Made by a program: the position numbers and the translations under genes. Shown piece by piece: positions 9,191 to 18,033 of a stretch of 47,375 bases of DNA. Source of the DNA: Myxococcales bacterium (GTDB taxonomy: Bacteria > Myxococcota_A > UBA9160 > SMWR01); assembly GCA_013215605.1 (NCBI GenBank), contig JABSQW010000105.1, positions 1-47,375 of the forward strand, given 5' to 3'. Position 1 is the first letter of the stretch; each line of letters starts with the position of its first letter. The notes under the pieces were generated by a model. It saw only the letters and a program-made list of their open reading frames with translations. It had not been told where the DNA came from and ran no database searches.

Positions 9191-10522
9191 CTACCGACTC
9201 GAGACGAGCGGCAGACCCGTCGCGCCGCGGAAGCGGTCGCCCACCTCGAGCTCGACGTTCGTATTCGCGACGAACGCAACCGCCGACTTTCCCGACGTGC
9301 GCACGACGATCAGCTGACCGACCACGCGATCCGGCACGCGCACCATTTGATTGCGCGCCCGTTCCGGCGCCGCGTATCCCCGGCGATACACCTCGAGGGG
9401 ACTCCCCACGGCCAGCCCGTCGAACATGCCGCGGTTCAGGTACACGAAGTCGATGTGGCTGGTCAGGGTCCTGCGGTCCGCAAAGAAGCTGAGCTTGCCG
9501 TCGACTCCGATCGGGCTGCGTCCGATGACGATGTCTTTGTCGATCGGTTTCCGCGGCATCACGCGGTCACCGCGTTCGACCTCGGCGAACGAGCGGACGA
9601 TCTTCGCGCGCGATGTCTCGCGATCGCTCTCGAGCACCTCGATCCAGCCGACCACATTGATGTGGTAGCCGAGCAGGTGACCGGTATCGGGGTCCTTCAC
9701 CGGTTCGTCCGTCCGGAATACGGTGAACTGATCGCCGACCGACGTCTCGCTGGTCCCGAGGCCGATGTACACCGTGTCGCCCTGCGCGAGCAGCATGCGA
9801 TTCGGAACCGCGTCGACGATGCTGGCCGCGGAGTCGAGCTGATCGGAGTCCACGAGATCCGATGCCTCGAGGGCCGACACGCGGAGAGTCGGCCGCTCGT
9901 CGGGAACGAACACGATCAACTCGGGCTCCGCAGGAATCGGCTCGCGCTCCACGACCCGGGGAGCTGCGGGCTTGCCAGCGAGCAGCGCAGCGGCTTCTTC
10001 TCGCGTCACGCGGCGCATTTCGGTGGCGGAGATCCAGATCCGCTCGTGGGGGTAGATGAGGTGCGGATTCTCGATCTCGCCGTTATCCCGCCAGATCGAC
10101 GGCCAGACCCAGGCGGAACCGAGGTAAAGCTCGGAGATGTCCCAGAGCGTGTCGCCGCTGACAACGATGTGGATACGCCCCTCTCGTCCCTCGCTGTCGT
10201 AGCCCATCTCACCAAGCGGTCCAGTGGGGAAGGGAGCGGTAGCGGTTTCGTTCGCGACCGGTTCGACCGTGACTTCCGGCGCGATCTCGGGATCGACCGA
10301 GGCGGCCAGCGCGTCGACCTCGGCCATCGCGGCAGCGATTTCGGGGACATCCGGATCCGCAATCCCGGCGGCCGCAGCGGGTGCCGGGGCGCTCGGCCCG
10401 TCCTCAGTGGTAGCCTGCTCAGCGGCGACGCCGGGAGCCCCAGCGTCCGCGAGTGCCGGGGCGGCGAGGATGAGCCAGCCGGCCACCACCCAGCCCACGC
10501 CAATCAGGAATCTCGAGTTCAT
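9191..10522 (-). CDS. Secreted LysM-domain protein
   Basis: A 443-residue exported protein. The start at 10522 follows GGAGG at 8 nt and gives a signal peptide (MNSRFLIGVGWVVAGWLILA, cleavage likely after ALA at residue 25). An Ala/Pro/Glu-rich stretch follows (about 26-105), then one LysM domain (about 117-166, IHIVVSGDTLWDISELYLGS) expected to bind peptidoglycan. The long C-terminal part has no recognised domain. The first 57 residues of the track ORF lie in intergenic sequence. A role in envelope maintenance is inference. dprA follows after 99 bp. Confidence 0.8.
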   Translation of the reverse strand: MNSRFLIGVGWVVAGWLILAAPALADAGAPGVAAEQATTEDGPSAPAPAAAAGIADPDVPEIAAAMAEVDALAASVDPEIAPEVTVEPVANETATAPFPTGPLGEMGYDSEGREGRIHIVVSGDTLWDISELYLGSAWVWPSIWRDNGEIENPHLIYPHERIWISATEMRRVTREEAAALLAGKPAAPRVVEREPIPAEPELIVFVPDERPTLRVSALEASDLVDSDQLDSAASIVDAVPNRMLLAQGDTVYIGLGTSETSVGDQFTVFRTDEPVKDPDTGHLLGYHINVVGWIEVLESDRETSRAKIVRSFAEVERGDRVMPRKPIDKDIVIGRSPIGVDGKLSFFADRRTLTSHIDFVYLNRGMFDGLAVGSPLEVYRRGYAAPERARNQMVRVPDRVVGQLIVVRTSGKSAVAFVANTNVELEVGDRFRGATGLPLVSSR

Positions 10523-10650
10523 CGCGTTCCTCCAGCGATCGCTGGTCCGCGCACCAAGAGGGCACGGATCCTCCCGCCGTATCGGCCTTTCGCCGCGAAC
10601 GCTTGAAGGCGGCCGACCCGAAGCGCGACCCATGATTCGCTGCGAGCGGA

Positions 10651-10687
10651 GCCTGGCAGGCGGCTCTGCCCGCCGATCCCCAGCCGT
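10651..10687. repeat. First copy of a GC-rich palindromic repeat
   Basis: The segment with core GGCAGGCGGCTCTGCCCGCC followed by GATCCCCAGCC is nearly the same as that at 10726-10762, differing by a few bases and small gaps. It has an imperfect stem GGCGG/CCGCC. It lies between the TPR gene and the LysM gene. See the second copy. Confidence 0.5.
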
Positions 10688-10725
10688 CTGCAAGCGGAGC
10701 GCGCAGCGAGGCGAAGCCGAGCGAA

Positions 10726-10762
10726 GGCTGGCAGGCGGGCTCTGGCCCGCCGAACCCCAGCC
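10726..10762. terminator. Second copy of the palindromic repeat; nested hairpin just after the TPR gene
   Basis: Inner stem GGCGGGC-TCTG-GCCCGCC (7 bp) is nested inside an outer GGCTGG/CCAGCC stem. It begins 3 bp past the TPR-gene stop. No U-tract is present on either strand. It could act as a transcription attenuator or mRNA stabiliser, or be a REP-like dispersed repeat; the nearby second copy argues for a repeat family. Confidence 0.5.
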
Positions 10763-10765
10763 AAA

Positions 10766-13243
10766 CTAGCTCTGGAGGCCCTTCTTGAGGCGCTCGCGCA
10801 TGGCGCGGAGATCGGTGGCCCACGAGGGCTCCGGATCGATCTGCCGGTTCTTCTCGCGGGCGTCGGCGATTCCGGAATCGAGGTCCGAGAGCGCGCGCTC
10901 GACGGTGGCGAGAGCCTCCTGGGGCTCGTCGTTCGCCTCGTACGCGAGCGCGAGGTGGTGGCGAACCACGCCGAGGTTGGCGGCGCCCTTCTCGATCCCG
11001 CTCTCGGCCTCCTTGAGGAAGCTGATCGCGGCCGACGGGATGCCGCGCTTGTAGAGCACCCAGCCCATCGTGTCGGCGGCATTTGCGTTGTCCGGGAGCA
11101 GCGCTCTCGCCTCCTGCGCGAGGTCGAGCGCGCGGTCGAGGTTCTGCTCGGCGTCGGCGTAGATGTAGGCGAGGTTGTTCTTCGCCTCGCCGAGCTCGGG
11201 ACCGCGCCGAACCGCCTCTTCGTAGCTCTCGATGGCCGTCTCCATCTGTCCCGTGAACTCGTAGAGGACGCCGAGCATGTAGTAGAGCTGGGCGCGTTGC
11301 GGGCGCACCTCCACGGCCTTCTCGTACGTATCGATCGCCTGCTGCGACCGACCGGTGCGTCCGTAGAAGCTCGCGAGCCGCTCGTAACCGGAGAGGTCAC
11401 TGGGGGAGAGCTCGATGGCCTTCTTGAAGCTCTCTTCTGCCTCGTCGCCGCGCCCCCGGGACAGCGCCACGATGCCCTTCAGCTGCTGGATGCGCCCGTC
11501 GTCGGGAGCGGCTTCGGCCGCAGCGTCGATGCGAGCAATGGATTCGTCGAAGCGGTTCTCGCGGCTGTCGAGCGCCATCAGCGATCGCAGCACGTCGGGG
11601 TTGGTGGGAATCAGTTTCTCCGCCGCTTCGATGTTCTCGCGCGCGACGTCGAAGCGACCCATCACCATGTTGATCTGGCCGAGCGCGAAGAGGACCTTCG
11701 GATCGCGATCCGCAACATCGACCTTTTCGAGCTCGCGGAGCGCCTCCGTGCGGCGGCCGAGGTTGACCAGACTCTGTGCGACGACGATGCGAGTGGAGTT
11801 GTCGTTGGGACGCTCGGTGAGGTATCGACGCCCCTCCTCCACCGCGAATTCGTGCTCTCCGAGTCTGTGGTGGATCTGGGCCAGGACCTTGCGGGCCTCG
11901 ATGAGTCCAGCGTCGAGTTCGAGGGCACGCGCGAGCTCCGTGCGCGCGGCAATGCGATCCCCCTGGAGTCCGAGCGCTGAGCCCAGCAGGAAGTGGGCCT
12001 GCGGCCAGTCGGGACGCGCGTCGAGAGCGACGTGGAGCTTGACCACCGCTTCCTGCGGGTTGGCCTGTGCAAGGTGGATCTTTGCGCCCACGACGAGCGC
12101 CGAGGGGTGGGCCGGGTTGGCCTCCAGGATCGCGTCGACGAGCGCCTGACCTTCGGCGATGCCCTCGTCGTTCTCGTTGCGGAACCCCATGTCGACGAGG
12201 AGCTCGGCCTTGCGGAGAATGGCGCCCTCGTGCTCGGGCTCGAGGACCAGAGCCTTCTCGATGGCCGCAAGAGCGCCCGGCAGGTCATCGCGTCGGCCGC
12301 GGTACGTCGACAGGATCATGAACGGCCGCACTTCGTCGGGCTTCTTGAGGGTCGCCTCTTCGACGAGGGCGTCGGCCTTTTCGTTTTCGCCTCGCGCGTT
12401 GTAGAACCGCGCGAGCAGGTAGATGAGGTCGAGCGGGTCGTCGAGCTCCTCGATCCCCTGCTCGAGGACCGCGACGGCGTCGTCGAACCGGTCCATCCTG
12501 TAGAAGTGCCCAGCCAGCACACCATAGGCGCTCGCCATCTCGTCGAGCTCCGCGACCTCCACCGCCTTGCGGTAGATCTGCTCCGCTTCGCCGTCGGGAT
12601 CGCCGCCCTGCAGCACGAAGCCCGCGAGCGCTACGTAGTTCGGAAAGCTGGGCTGCACCTCGGTGAGCTTCCGGAAGAGCGGCTCGGCGGCATCGCGGTT
12701 GGTCCCGCGGTTGTGGAAGACCGCGAGGAATCGCAACGCGTCCGGGTAGTCGTCGGAGCCCGGTCCGAGCTCGACGGCTTGCTCGTAGGCCTCGCGCGCC
12801 GCCTTCCTCTTCTTGAGCGCCTCCTCGGCCTGCCCGACCACGATGAAGGCACGGATGTTCTCGGGCTCGATGGCGAGTACTTCCTCGCCCTGCTTGCGCG
12901 CCTCTTCGGGCTCGCCAGCAATGATCGACAGCTGGCCGAACTGGAGCTTCGCTGCCACGTTTCCCTCGTCGAGGCGGACCGTTTCGCGCAGCTCCCAGAA
13001 CCCCTCGCGTGCCTCGTCGTTCTTGACGTGCGACTGCGCGAGACCCCAATGCGCCGCGCCTGAATTGGGATCGATCTGCAGCGCGCTCTTGTACTCGATG
13101 ATCGCCTCGGGATACTGCTCTTCCTCGAGATACGTATCCGCTCGGGAGAGGTGCTCAGCGAGCTTCTCCTCTTCGGACTGACAGGCCGTGACGACCAGAA
13201 GCGCAACGAACAGGGGAAGGAAACGAAGAGATCCGAATCGCAT
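10766..13243 (-). CDS. Large TPR lipoprotein, PrsT-like
   Basis: An 825-residue exported lipoprotein: signal sequence with lipobox VVTAC (Cys21) followed by tandem tetratricopeptide repeats over nearly the whole length (for example AIIEYKSALQIDPNSGAAHW, AIDTYEKAVEVRPQRAQLYY). Length, lipobox and repeat architecture resemble PrsT, the TPR lipoprotein of PEP-CTERM/exosortase loci, and other deltaproteobacterial TPR lipoproteins. Location in an exopolysaccharide region with NtrB/NtrC-like regulators just upstream supports the PrsT-like reading, but a general outer-membrane TPR scaffold cannot be excluded. It begins at ATG 13243 after GAAAGG. Confidence 0.75.
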   Translation of the reverse strand: MRFGSLRFLPLFVALLVVTACQSEEEKLAEHLSRADTYLEEEQYPEAIIEYKSALQIDPNSGAAHWGLAQSHVKNDEAREGFWELRETVRLDEGNVAAKLQFGQLSIIAGEPEEARKQGEEVLAIEPENIRAFIVVGQAEEALKKRKAAREAYEQAVELGPGSDDYPDALRFLAVFHNRGTNRDAAEPLFRKLTEVQPSFPNYVALAGFVLQGGDPDGEAEQIYRKAVEVAELDEMASAYGVLAGHFYRMDRFDDAVAVLEQGIEELDDPLDLIYLLARFYNARGENEKADALVEEATLKKPDEVRPFMILSTYRGRRDDLPGALAAIEKALVLEPEHEGAILRKAELLVDMGFRNENDEGIAEGQALVDAILEANPAHPSALVVGAKIHLAQANPQEAVVKLHVALDARPDWPQAHFLLGSALGLQGDRIAARTELARALELDAGLIEARKVLAQIHHRLGEHEFAVEEGRRYLTERPNDNSTRIVVAQSLVNLGRRTEALRELEKVDVADRDPKVLFALGQINMVMGRFDVARENIEAAEKLIPTNPDVLRSLMALDSRENRFDESIARIDAAAEAAPDDGRIQQLKGIVALSRGRGDEAEESFKKAIELSPSDLSGYERLASFYGRTGRSQQAIDTYEKAVEVRPQRAQLYYMLGVLYEFTGQMETAIESYEEAVRRGPELGEAKNNLAYIYADAEQNLDRALDLAQEARALLPDNANAADTMGWVLYKRGIPSAAISFLKEAESGIEKGAANLGVVRHHLALAYEANDEPQEALATVERALSDLDSGIADAREKNRQIDPEPSWATDLRAMRERLKKGLQS

Positions 13244-13508
13244 CGCGTGGCCTTTCGATTGAGTGGATGGAAAGGGTGGTTCGCCGCAGTCGACCTGCTA
13301 GCGCTACCCCTCGCCCGTATCTATCGGCATACCTGGGTGAAACTCACGTCCTCACAAGGCGGGTTCTCGGCTGGGGCAGGCCTCGGGTTGGCCATGCGTG
13401 GCTGGCCCCGACCTGCCACGAGCGACAAGACGCGGACCGGCTCCACGAGCCTGTGGGCGCTGCCCTCCAACAACCCAACGTATAAGGTGGAATCACAGGA
13501 CACGAGAA
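13244..13508 (-). other. 265-bp intergenic region upstream of the TPR gene
   Basis: Non-coding space between the NtrC-like gene and the TPR lipoprotein gene, both on the minus strand; it must hold the TPR gene promoter if that gene is not read through. I see no convincing -35/-10 or sigma-54 element. The best sigma-54-like match (TGGCCAACCCGAGGCC, minus strand) has only the GG and GC dinucleotides at correct spacing. Confidence 0.4.
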
Positions 13509-14945
13509 TCAAGGGGCCTCTCCCTCGCCCGTCTCGGGTCCGCGATTCCGGCGCCACCCCGCGTGGGTGATCCTCATGCGCTGGATCATGTAGTTGAGCT
13601 TGCGGCGGCTGATCCCGAGGAGGACGGCCGCATCCTTCTGAACGTAGCCTGTTCGTTCCAGCGCCTCGACGACCAGCTGCCGCTCCATGTCGCGCAGGGA
13701 CAACCCCTCGGTCGGTAGCCGCGGCCTGGCGTCCGCAGCCAGCCCCGGACCACAGTCTGCGAGGTCGCCGACGTCGATCCTCGAGCCCTCCGCGAGCAGT
13801 ACAGCCCGCTCGATGGTGTTGCGAAGTTCCCGCACGTTCCCCGGCCAGCGCTCGCCTCGGATCTGCTGCAGAGCCGCTTCCGTGAAACCCCGCACCGGGC
13901 GGCTCTGCTCTTTCGCGAAGAGGTCGCTGAAGTGGTGCGCGAGTGCGACGAGGTCCTCCGGGCGCTCGCGCAGCGGCGGCAGGTGGATTCGGATCACGTT
14001 GAGGCGGAAGAACAGGTCTTCGCGAAATCCGCCCGATCGGACGCGCTCCTCGAGATCGCAATTCGTGGCACTGACGATTCGCGCGTCCGTGCGCAGAACC
14101 TTCGTACCGCCGAGGCGGTGGAATTCCTGGTCCTGAAGCACCCGGAGGAGCTTCGCCTGGGTGGTCGCCGACGTCTCGGCGATCTCGTCGAGGAACAGGG
14201 TCCCGCCGCTCGCCTCCTCGAAGCGACCGACGCGTCTCTGATCCGCCCCGGTAAACGCGCCCCGCTCGTGCCCGAAGAGCTCGGACTCGAGCAGGGTTTC
14301 GGGCAGTGCCGCGCAGTTGACCGTCACGAGCGGCCGCTTCGCGCGCGGCGAGGCCGCGTGGATGAGCGAAGCGACGAGTTCCTTGCCGGTTCCCGTCTCG
14401 CCGGTGATGAGCACCGTCGTGCGCATCGGGGCCACGCGCCGCGCGAGATCCGTGGCTCCGCGCAGGGCCGAACTGTCGCCCACGAGCTTGTCGCCGGCAT
14501 TTCTCGCGGCCTGCTCCGCGCGCAACTCGACCACCTCATCGAGGAGACGCCGTTGAGCGACACCCCGCGCCACGCGCAGCTCGATCTGTTCGAGGTCGAG
14601 GGGTTTCTGCACGAAGTCGAACGCACCAGCGCGCATCGCTTCGACAGCGGTCTCGATCGACCCGTAACCCGTCATGATCAAGACACTCGTCCGTTCGTCG
14701 CTGTCGCGCGCGGCGCGCAGTACATCGACGCCGTCTGCACCGGGAAGGCGCAGGTCAGTGAGGATCACGTCGTACGGCGAACCCGCGGTGTTGGCGATCT
14801 GCTCGAGCGCAGCGTCGCCGGTGGCCACTTCATCCACGTCGGACCACGCCTCGCGCAGCGCCCGCGTGACACCTCGCCTCAGCGTGTCATTGTCCTCGAC
14901 GACAAGGATCCGCGCCGCTCTCGACCGCTCACCCGACGCGATCAC
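13509..14945 (-). CDS. Sigma-54-dependent NtrC-family response regulator
   Basis: A 478-residue activator: receiver domain (about 11-125, likely phospho-acceptor D64 in ILTDLRLPGADG), AAA+ domain with Walker A GETGTGKE, the sigma-54-contacting GAFTGA loop, Walker B GTLFLDEIAE, and a C-terminal Fis-type helix-turn-helix (KDAAVLLGISRRKLNYMI). It should bind upstream enhancers and open sigma-54 promoters when phosphorylated. Its GTG start overlaps the kinase stop (GTGA), so the two form a cotranslated two-component pair. Targets are unknown; the adjacent TPR lipoprotein gene is an obvious candidate. Confidence 0.93.
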   Translation of the reverse strand: MIASGERSRAARILVVEDNDTLRRGVTRALREAWSDVDEVATGDAALEQIANTAGSPYDVILTDLRLPGADGVDVLRAARDSDERTSVLIMTGYGSIETAVEAMRAGAFDFVQKPLDLEQIELRVARGVAQRRLLDEVVELRAEQAARNAGDKLVGDSSALRGATDLARRVAPMRTTVLITGETGTGKELVASLIHAASPRAKRPLVTVNCAALPETLLESELFGHERGAFTGADQRRVGRFEEASGGTLFLDEIAETSATTQAKLLRVLQDQEFHRLGGTKVLRTDARIVSATNCDLEERVRSGGFREDLFFRLNVIRIHLPPLRERPEDLVALAHHFSDLFAKEQSRPVRGFTEAALQQIRGERWPGNVRELRNTIERAVLLAEGSRIDVGDLADCGPGLAADARPRLPTEGLSLRDMERQLVVEALERTGYVQKDAAVLLGISRRKLNYMIQRMRITHAGWRRNRGPETGEGEAP

Positions 14946-16081
14946 GCTTGCTCACCCTGCTCGGTGTGCGGATCTTCGGCCGGCAGTCGAACTCGAAATA
15001 CCGCGCCCTTTCCAGACCGGCTGTCGAGCTCGATCGTTCCGCCGTGACTCGCGACGACTTTCTGCGCGCTCGCGAGCCCCACGCCCGAACCGGTCTGCTT
15101 CGTCGTGAAGAACGGGTAGAAGACCTTCTCGCGGATGTCGTCGGGGATGCCCGGGCCGTTGTCGCCCAGGGTGAGCACGACGTAGCGAAGTGCGGTCTCG
15201 ACGCCGTGGATGTTCGCGCGTGTCGATTCGCTCTCCTCGACGGTGACGTCGAGGCATGCGTTGGCGTCGCCCTCCATCGCCTCGAACGCATTCACGACCA
15301 GATTCGTCACCACCGCCCGGAGCTGTTCGGGATCGGCCGAGATCGGGTCCACGCGTCCTCGCTCCTCGCGTACCACCTTCCCCGCGAATTCGACGCGCGT
15401 TCGCGCGACCTCGATCGCCTCGGCGACGAGCGCGGAGAGATCCACCGGAGCGCGAGCGGAAACGACCGGACGCACGTAGCCGAGGGCGTCACTCACGGTG
15501 TCGGCGACCGAGCGCAGTTCCGCCGTGATCTGATCGACGAGCGCGCACTCGTCCGGGAGATCGGCGAGCCTGCGCTTCAACAGCCCCGCGACCACCTCCA
15601 TACCCGCGAGGGGATTGCGGATCTCGTGGGCGAGTCCGGCCGCCATCTGTCCCAGAGCGGCGAGCCGATCTTGCAGCCGCGCCTGCTCGTCAGAGCGCTC
15701 GAACGGGGTCAGGTCTCGAAAGATCATCGCGACCCCTCGCATGCCGCCGCGGTCGTCGCGCACGGTGGTGAGGGTGAATCCGATGGTCTGGGCGGGCTGA
15801 CCCATGGGCGCGTCGAGAACGAGCTCCGCGCGGGACAGCGGGCGTTGACCCGACAGCGCCGCGACCAGGACACGTGCGGCCGCGGGTTGCTCCGACAGGA
15901 CCTCGGCACAGGGTCGACCGCTGATCTCGGACACACTGCCGGTGAGGCGCAGCACGCGCCGCGCACCGTCGTTCACGCGCACGACCCGCTCATCGGTGTC
16001 GATCGCGATGACCCCGGAGCTCATGGAGCCAAGCATCCAGTCCGCGAATTCGGGAGCGAGGAGGGACGTGGCGCCGCGCAT
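14942..16081 (-). CDS. Soluble PAS-domain histidine kinase, NtrB-like
   Basis: Cognate kinase of the preceding NtrC-type regulator. From the ATG at 16081 it has 379 residues: N-terminal PAS domain (about 10-125), HisKA with phospho-acceptor H152 in LAHEIRNPLAG, and HATPase_c with N-box NLVVNAFEAM, DNGPGIP and FFTTKQTGSGVGL. No membrane segment is present, so it senses a cytoplasmic signal. The track uses a TTG at 16114, which adds 11 residues; neither start has an ideal ribosome site, and the ATG is chosen for codon preference. Confidence 0.9.
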   Translation of the reverse strand: MRGATSLLAPEFADWMLGSMSSGVIAIDTDERVVRVNDGARRVLRLTGSVSEISGRPCAEVLSEQPAAARVLVAALSGQRPLSRAELVLDAPMGQPAQTIGFTLTTVRDDRGGMRGVAMIFRDLTPFERSDEQARLQDRLAALGQMAAGLAHEIRNPLAGMEVVAGLLKRRLADLPDECALVDQITAELRSVADTVSDALGYVRPVVSARAPVDLSALVAEAIEVARTRVEFAGKVVREERGRVDPISADPEQLRAVVTNLVVNAFEAMEGDANACLDVTVEESESTRANIHGVETALRYVVLTLGDNGPGIPDDIREKVFYPFFTTKQTGSGVGLASAQKVVASHGGTIELDSRSGKGAVFRVRLPAEDPHTEQGEQA

Positions 16082-16153
16082 GCCTTCCCATCGGCACGCA
16101 CGACCTCCAGCCAAACCCCCGGAGGTTCCCGGAAATCAGCCCGCTACGAGTCC

Positions 16154-16846
16154 CTAGCTGGGCACCACATCTGCGGGAACGACGTACTTCTTGGCTTCCT
16201 GCCGGAGCCAGTTCTGCTCCTTCAGGCACTTGATCACGCGCGTCACGGTTTCCCGCGAGGTTCCGATCATGTCGGCAATCTGTTGGTGGGTGAGCGACGG
16301 CGTGACGTAGCGATCGGGGGCGCCGGCCACTCCCGGCTCTTCGCGCGCAAGCCGAACGAGCACGCCCTTGGTGCGCTCTTCGACTCGCTGGAACGAGAGC
16401 GAGCTCGCCTGCTCATCGATCAGGCGAAGGCGACGCGTGAGCTCCTGAATGACCGCCATGGCGAGGTCGGGACTCCTGCGCAGCACGCTCAGGAAGTCGT
16501 TGCGCGCGAGCGCAAGGATCACCGTCTCGGAAAGAGCCTTCACGCTGGCGGAGCGCGGCGCGCGGTCGAGCAGCGCCATTTCGCCAAAGAAGTCGCCCGG
16601 TCCCATCATCTCGAGGATCTTCTCGCGTCCATCCCCGGAGAGTTTCGTGACCTTTACGCGACCCTCTTGGATCACGTACATGTAGTCGCCGGGGAGACCT
16701 TCCTCGACGATCGTCTTGTTGTTGGGAAAGCGCCGCTCGATCAGCAGGGACGCGATGATCTCCAGGTCCTCGTCACTGACGGACGAGAACAGGGGAATTG
16801 CGCGCAGCGACTCGAGCGCTTCTTTGGTGCGAAGCGGTGCAGTCAT
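16154..16846 (-). CDS. Crp/Fnr-family transcription regulator
   Basis: A 230-residue protein with an N-terminal cyclic-nucleotide-binding-like beta-barrel (GDYMYVIQEGRVKV, GDFFGEMALLDRAPRSASV) and a C-terminal winged helix with recognition helix TSRETVTRVIKCLKEQ. The phosphate-binding-cassette pattern GEMALLDRAPRSA is close to that of cAMP-binding Crp proteins, and no Fnr-type cysteine cluster is seen at the N-terminus, so a cyclic nucleotide is more likely than an FeS cluster as ligand. It lies 23 bp downstream of the GDP-mannose pyrophosphorylase gene, so it may feed back on the polysaccharide genes. Confidence 0.9.
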   Translation of the reverse strand: MTAPLRTKEALESLRAIPLFSSVSDEDLEIIASLLIERRFPNNKTIVEEGLPGDYMYVIQEGRVKVTKLSGDGREKILEMMGPGDFFGEMALLDRAPRSASVKALSETVILALARNDFLSVLRRSPDLAMAVIQELTRRLRLIDEQASSLSFQRVEERTKGVLVRLAREEPGVAGAPDRYVTPSLTHQQIADMIGTSRETVTRVIKCLKEQNWLRQEAKKYVVPADVVPS

Positions 16847-16869
16847 GGGTCTCCGAAGTGTATCCCCTC

Positions 16870-17967
16870 CTACGTAACGTTCGCTCGGCCGTTCGCCTTT
16901 AGTTTCTTTACGATGTCGCGGACATCGGCTGCGCGGTCGAGACGCGCCACGAGGAGCACATCCCCGGTGTCGATGACCGCGAGTCCCTCGACCCCGAGCA
17001 ACGCCACGGTCCGTGCGTGACCGCCGTGATTCGTCGTCCAGACGAGGTTTCCGCCGATATCATCGTGAGCTAGATCACCTTCGACGACCTTGGAGAGGCC
17101 GTCGGTGACACCGAGCTCTTCCGCCAGCGACTGCCAGGTACCGACGTCGCTCCAGTGGAAGGAGACCGGCAGCGTCCAGACTTTCTTGCTGCGTTCCATG
17201 ACGGCGACATCGATGGGCATCGAGGGCGCCTTCCGGTAGGCGGCCAGCAGCGCGGCCTTGGTGAGGCGTTTTCCGGCCTTTTTGAGGGGAGCGAGCGCCT
17301 TGAAGAGCGCCGGTTCGCAGGCCTCGATCTCCTCGAGGATCGTGCGCGCGGAAAAGACGAAGATGCCGGCGTTCCACAGGTAGCCGCCGTGTTTGAGGTA
17401 GCGGCGCGCCGCGGCGGCGTTGGGCTTCTCGATGAAGCGGCGGACGTGGCTCAGCCCGGGATGATCGGCCCCGGCGGCGCGTCCGATGTTGATGTACCCG
17501 TAGCCCGTGTCGGCGCGGGTCGGTTCGACGCCGAGCGTGACGAGCACGCCGGCCGCGGCAGCAGCGACGGCGGCGCGCTTGATCTCCGATGCAAAGCGCT
17601 TCACGTCGGGAATCCGGTGATCGGCGGGCAGCACCGCCATCACACCCTCGGGGTCCGCGGTCGCGATGCGCTGAGCGGCCAGTGCCACCGCCATGGCGGT
17701 GTTGCGCCGCATGGGCTCGACGAGGACGCGGCTCGGGGGAAGCCCGGTGCTGCGCCGGATGGCTGCCGCGTGGTCGGCGCCGCAGACGACCCAGACACAC
17801 CCCTTCGACGCAAACCGACGCGCGCGCGCCGCCGTAGCGTCGAGCAGGCTCTGTCCATCGACGACCTCGAGCAACGGCTTCGGGTGCTTGGCTCGGGAAG
17901 CCGGCCAGAAGCGCTCGCCTGCACCCCCGGCGAGAATGACCGCGTGGATCTTTCCAGCCTTCGGCAT
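16870..17967 (-). CDS. manC: Mannose-1-phosphate guanylyltransferase (GDP-mannose pyrophosphorylase)
   Basis: Makes GDP-mannose from mannose-1-phosphate and GTP for polysaccharide synthesis. The 365-residue protein has the nucleotidyltransferase signature LAGGAGERFWPASR, then LPADHRI, GYGYINIG, RFIEKP and LWNAGIFVF. It lacks the C-terminal cupin of bifunctional ManC/AlgA (about 480 residues), so it is the monofunctional type. The ribosome site GAAGGGGA precedes the ATG. Downstream use of GDP-mannose is unclear because the nearby gmd is decayed. Confidence 0.92.
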   Translation of the reverse strand: MPKAGKIHAVILAGGAGERFWPASRAKHPKPLLEVVDGQSLLDATAARARRFASKGCVWVVCGADHAAAIRRSTGLPPSRVLVEPMRRNTAMAVALAAQRIATADPEGVMAVLPADHRIPDVKRFASEIKRAAVAAAAAGVLVTLGVEPTRADTGYGYINIGRAAGADHPGLSHVRRFIEKPNAAAARRYLKHGGYLWNAGIFVFSARTILEEIEACEPALFKALAPLKKAGKRLTKAALLAAYRKAPSMPIDVAVMERSKKVWTLPVSFHWSDVGTWQSLAEELGVTDGLSKVVEGDLAHDDIGGNLVWTTNHGGHARTVALLGVEGLAVIDTGDVLLVARLDRAADVRDIVKKLKANGRANVT

Positions 17968-18033
17968 CGGATGATCCCCTTCGTTGGACTTCGCTCGCGT
18001 TCCGCTCGCTGCGCAGCGGCCTTGCTTCTTTGC

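Noticed and set aside
13244-13508. Sigma-54 promoter TGGCCAACCCGAGGCC upstream of the TPR gene
   Set aside because: Only the GG and GC dinucleotides fit the consensus; the flanking TGGCAC and TTGC do not.
14948-17020. 690-aa plus-strand ORF over the kinase and Crp genes
   Set aside because: High-GC shadow ORF; the real genes on the minus strand carry full motif sets.
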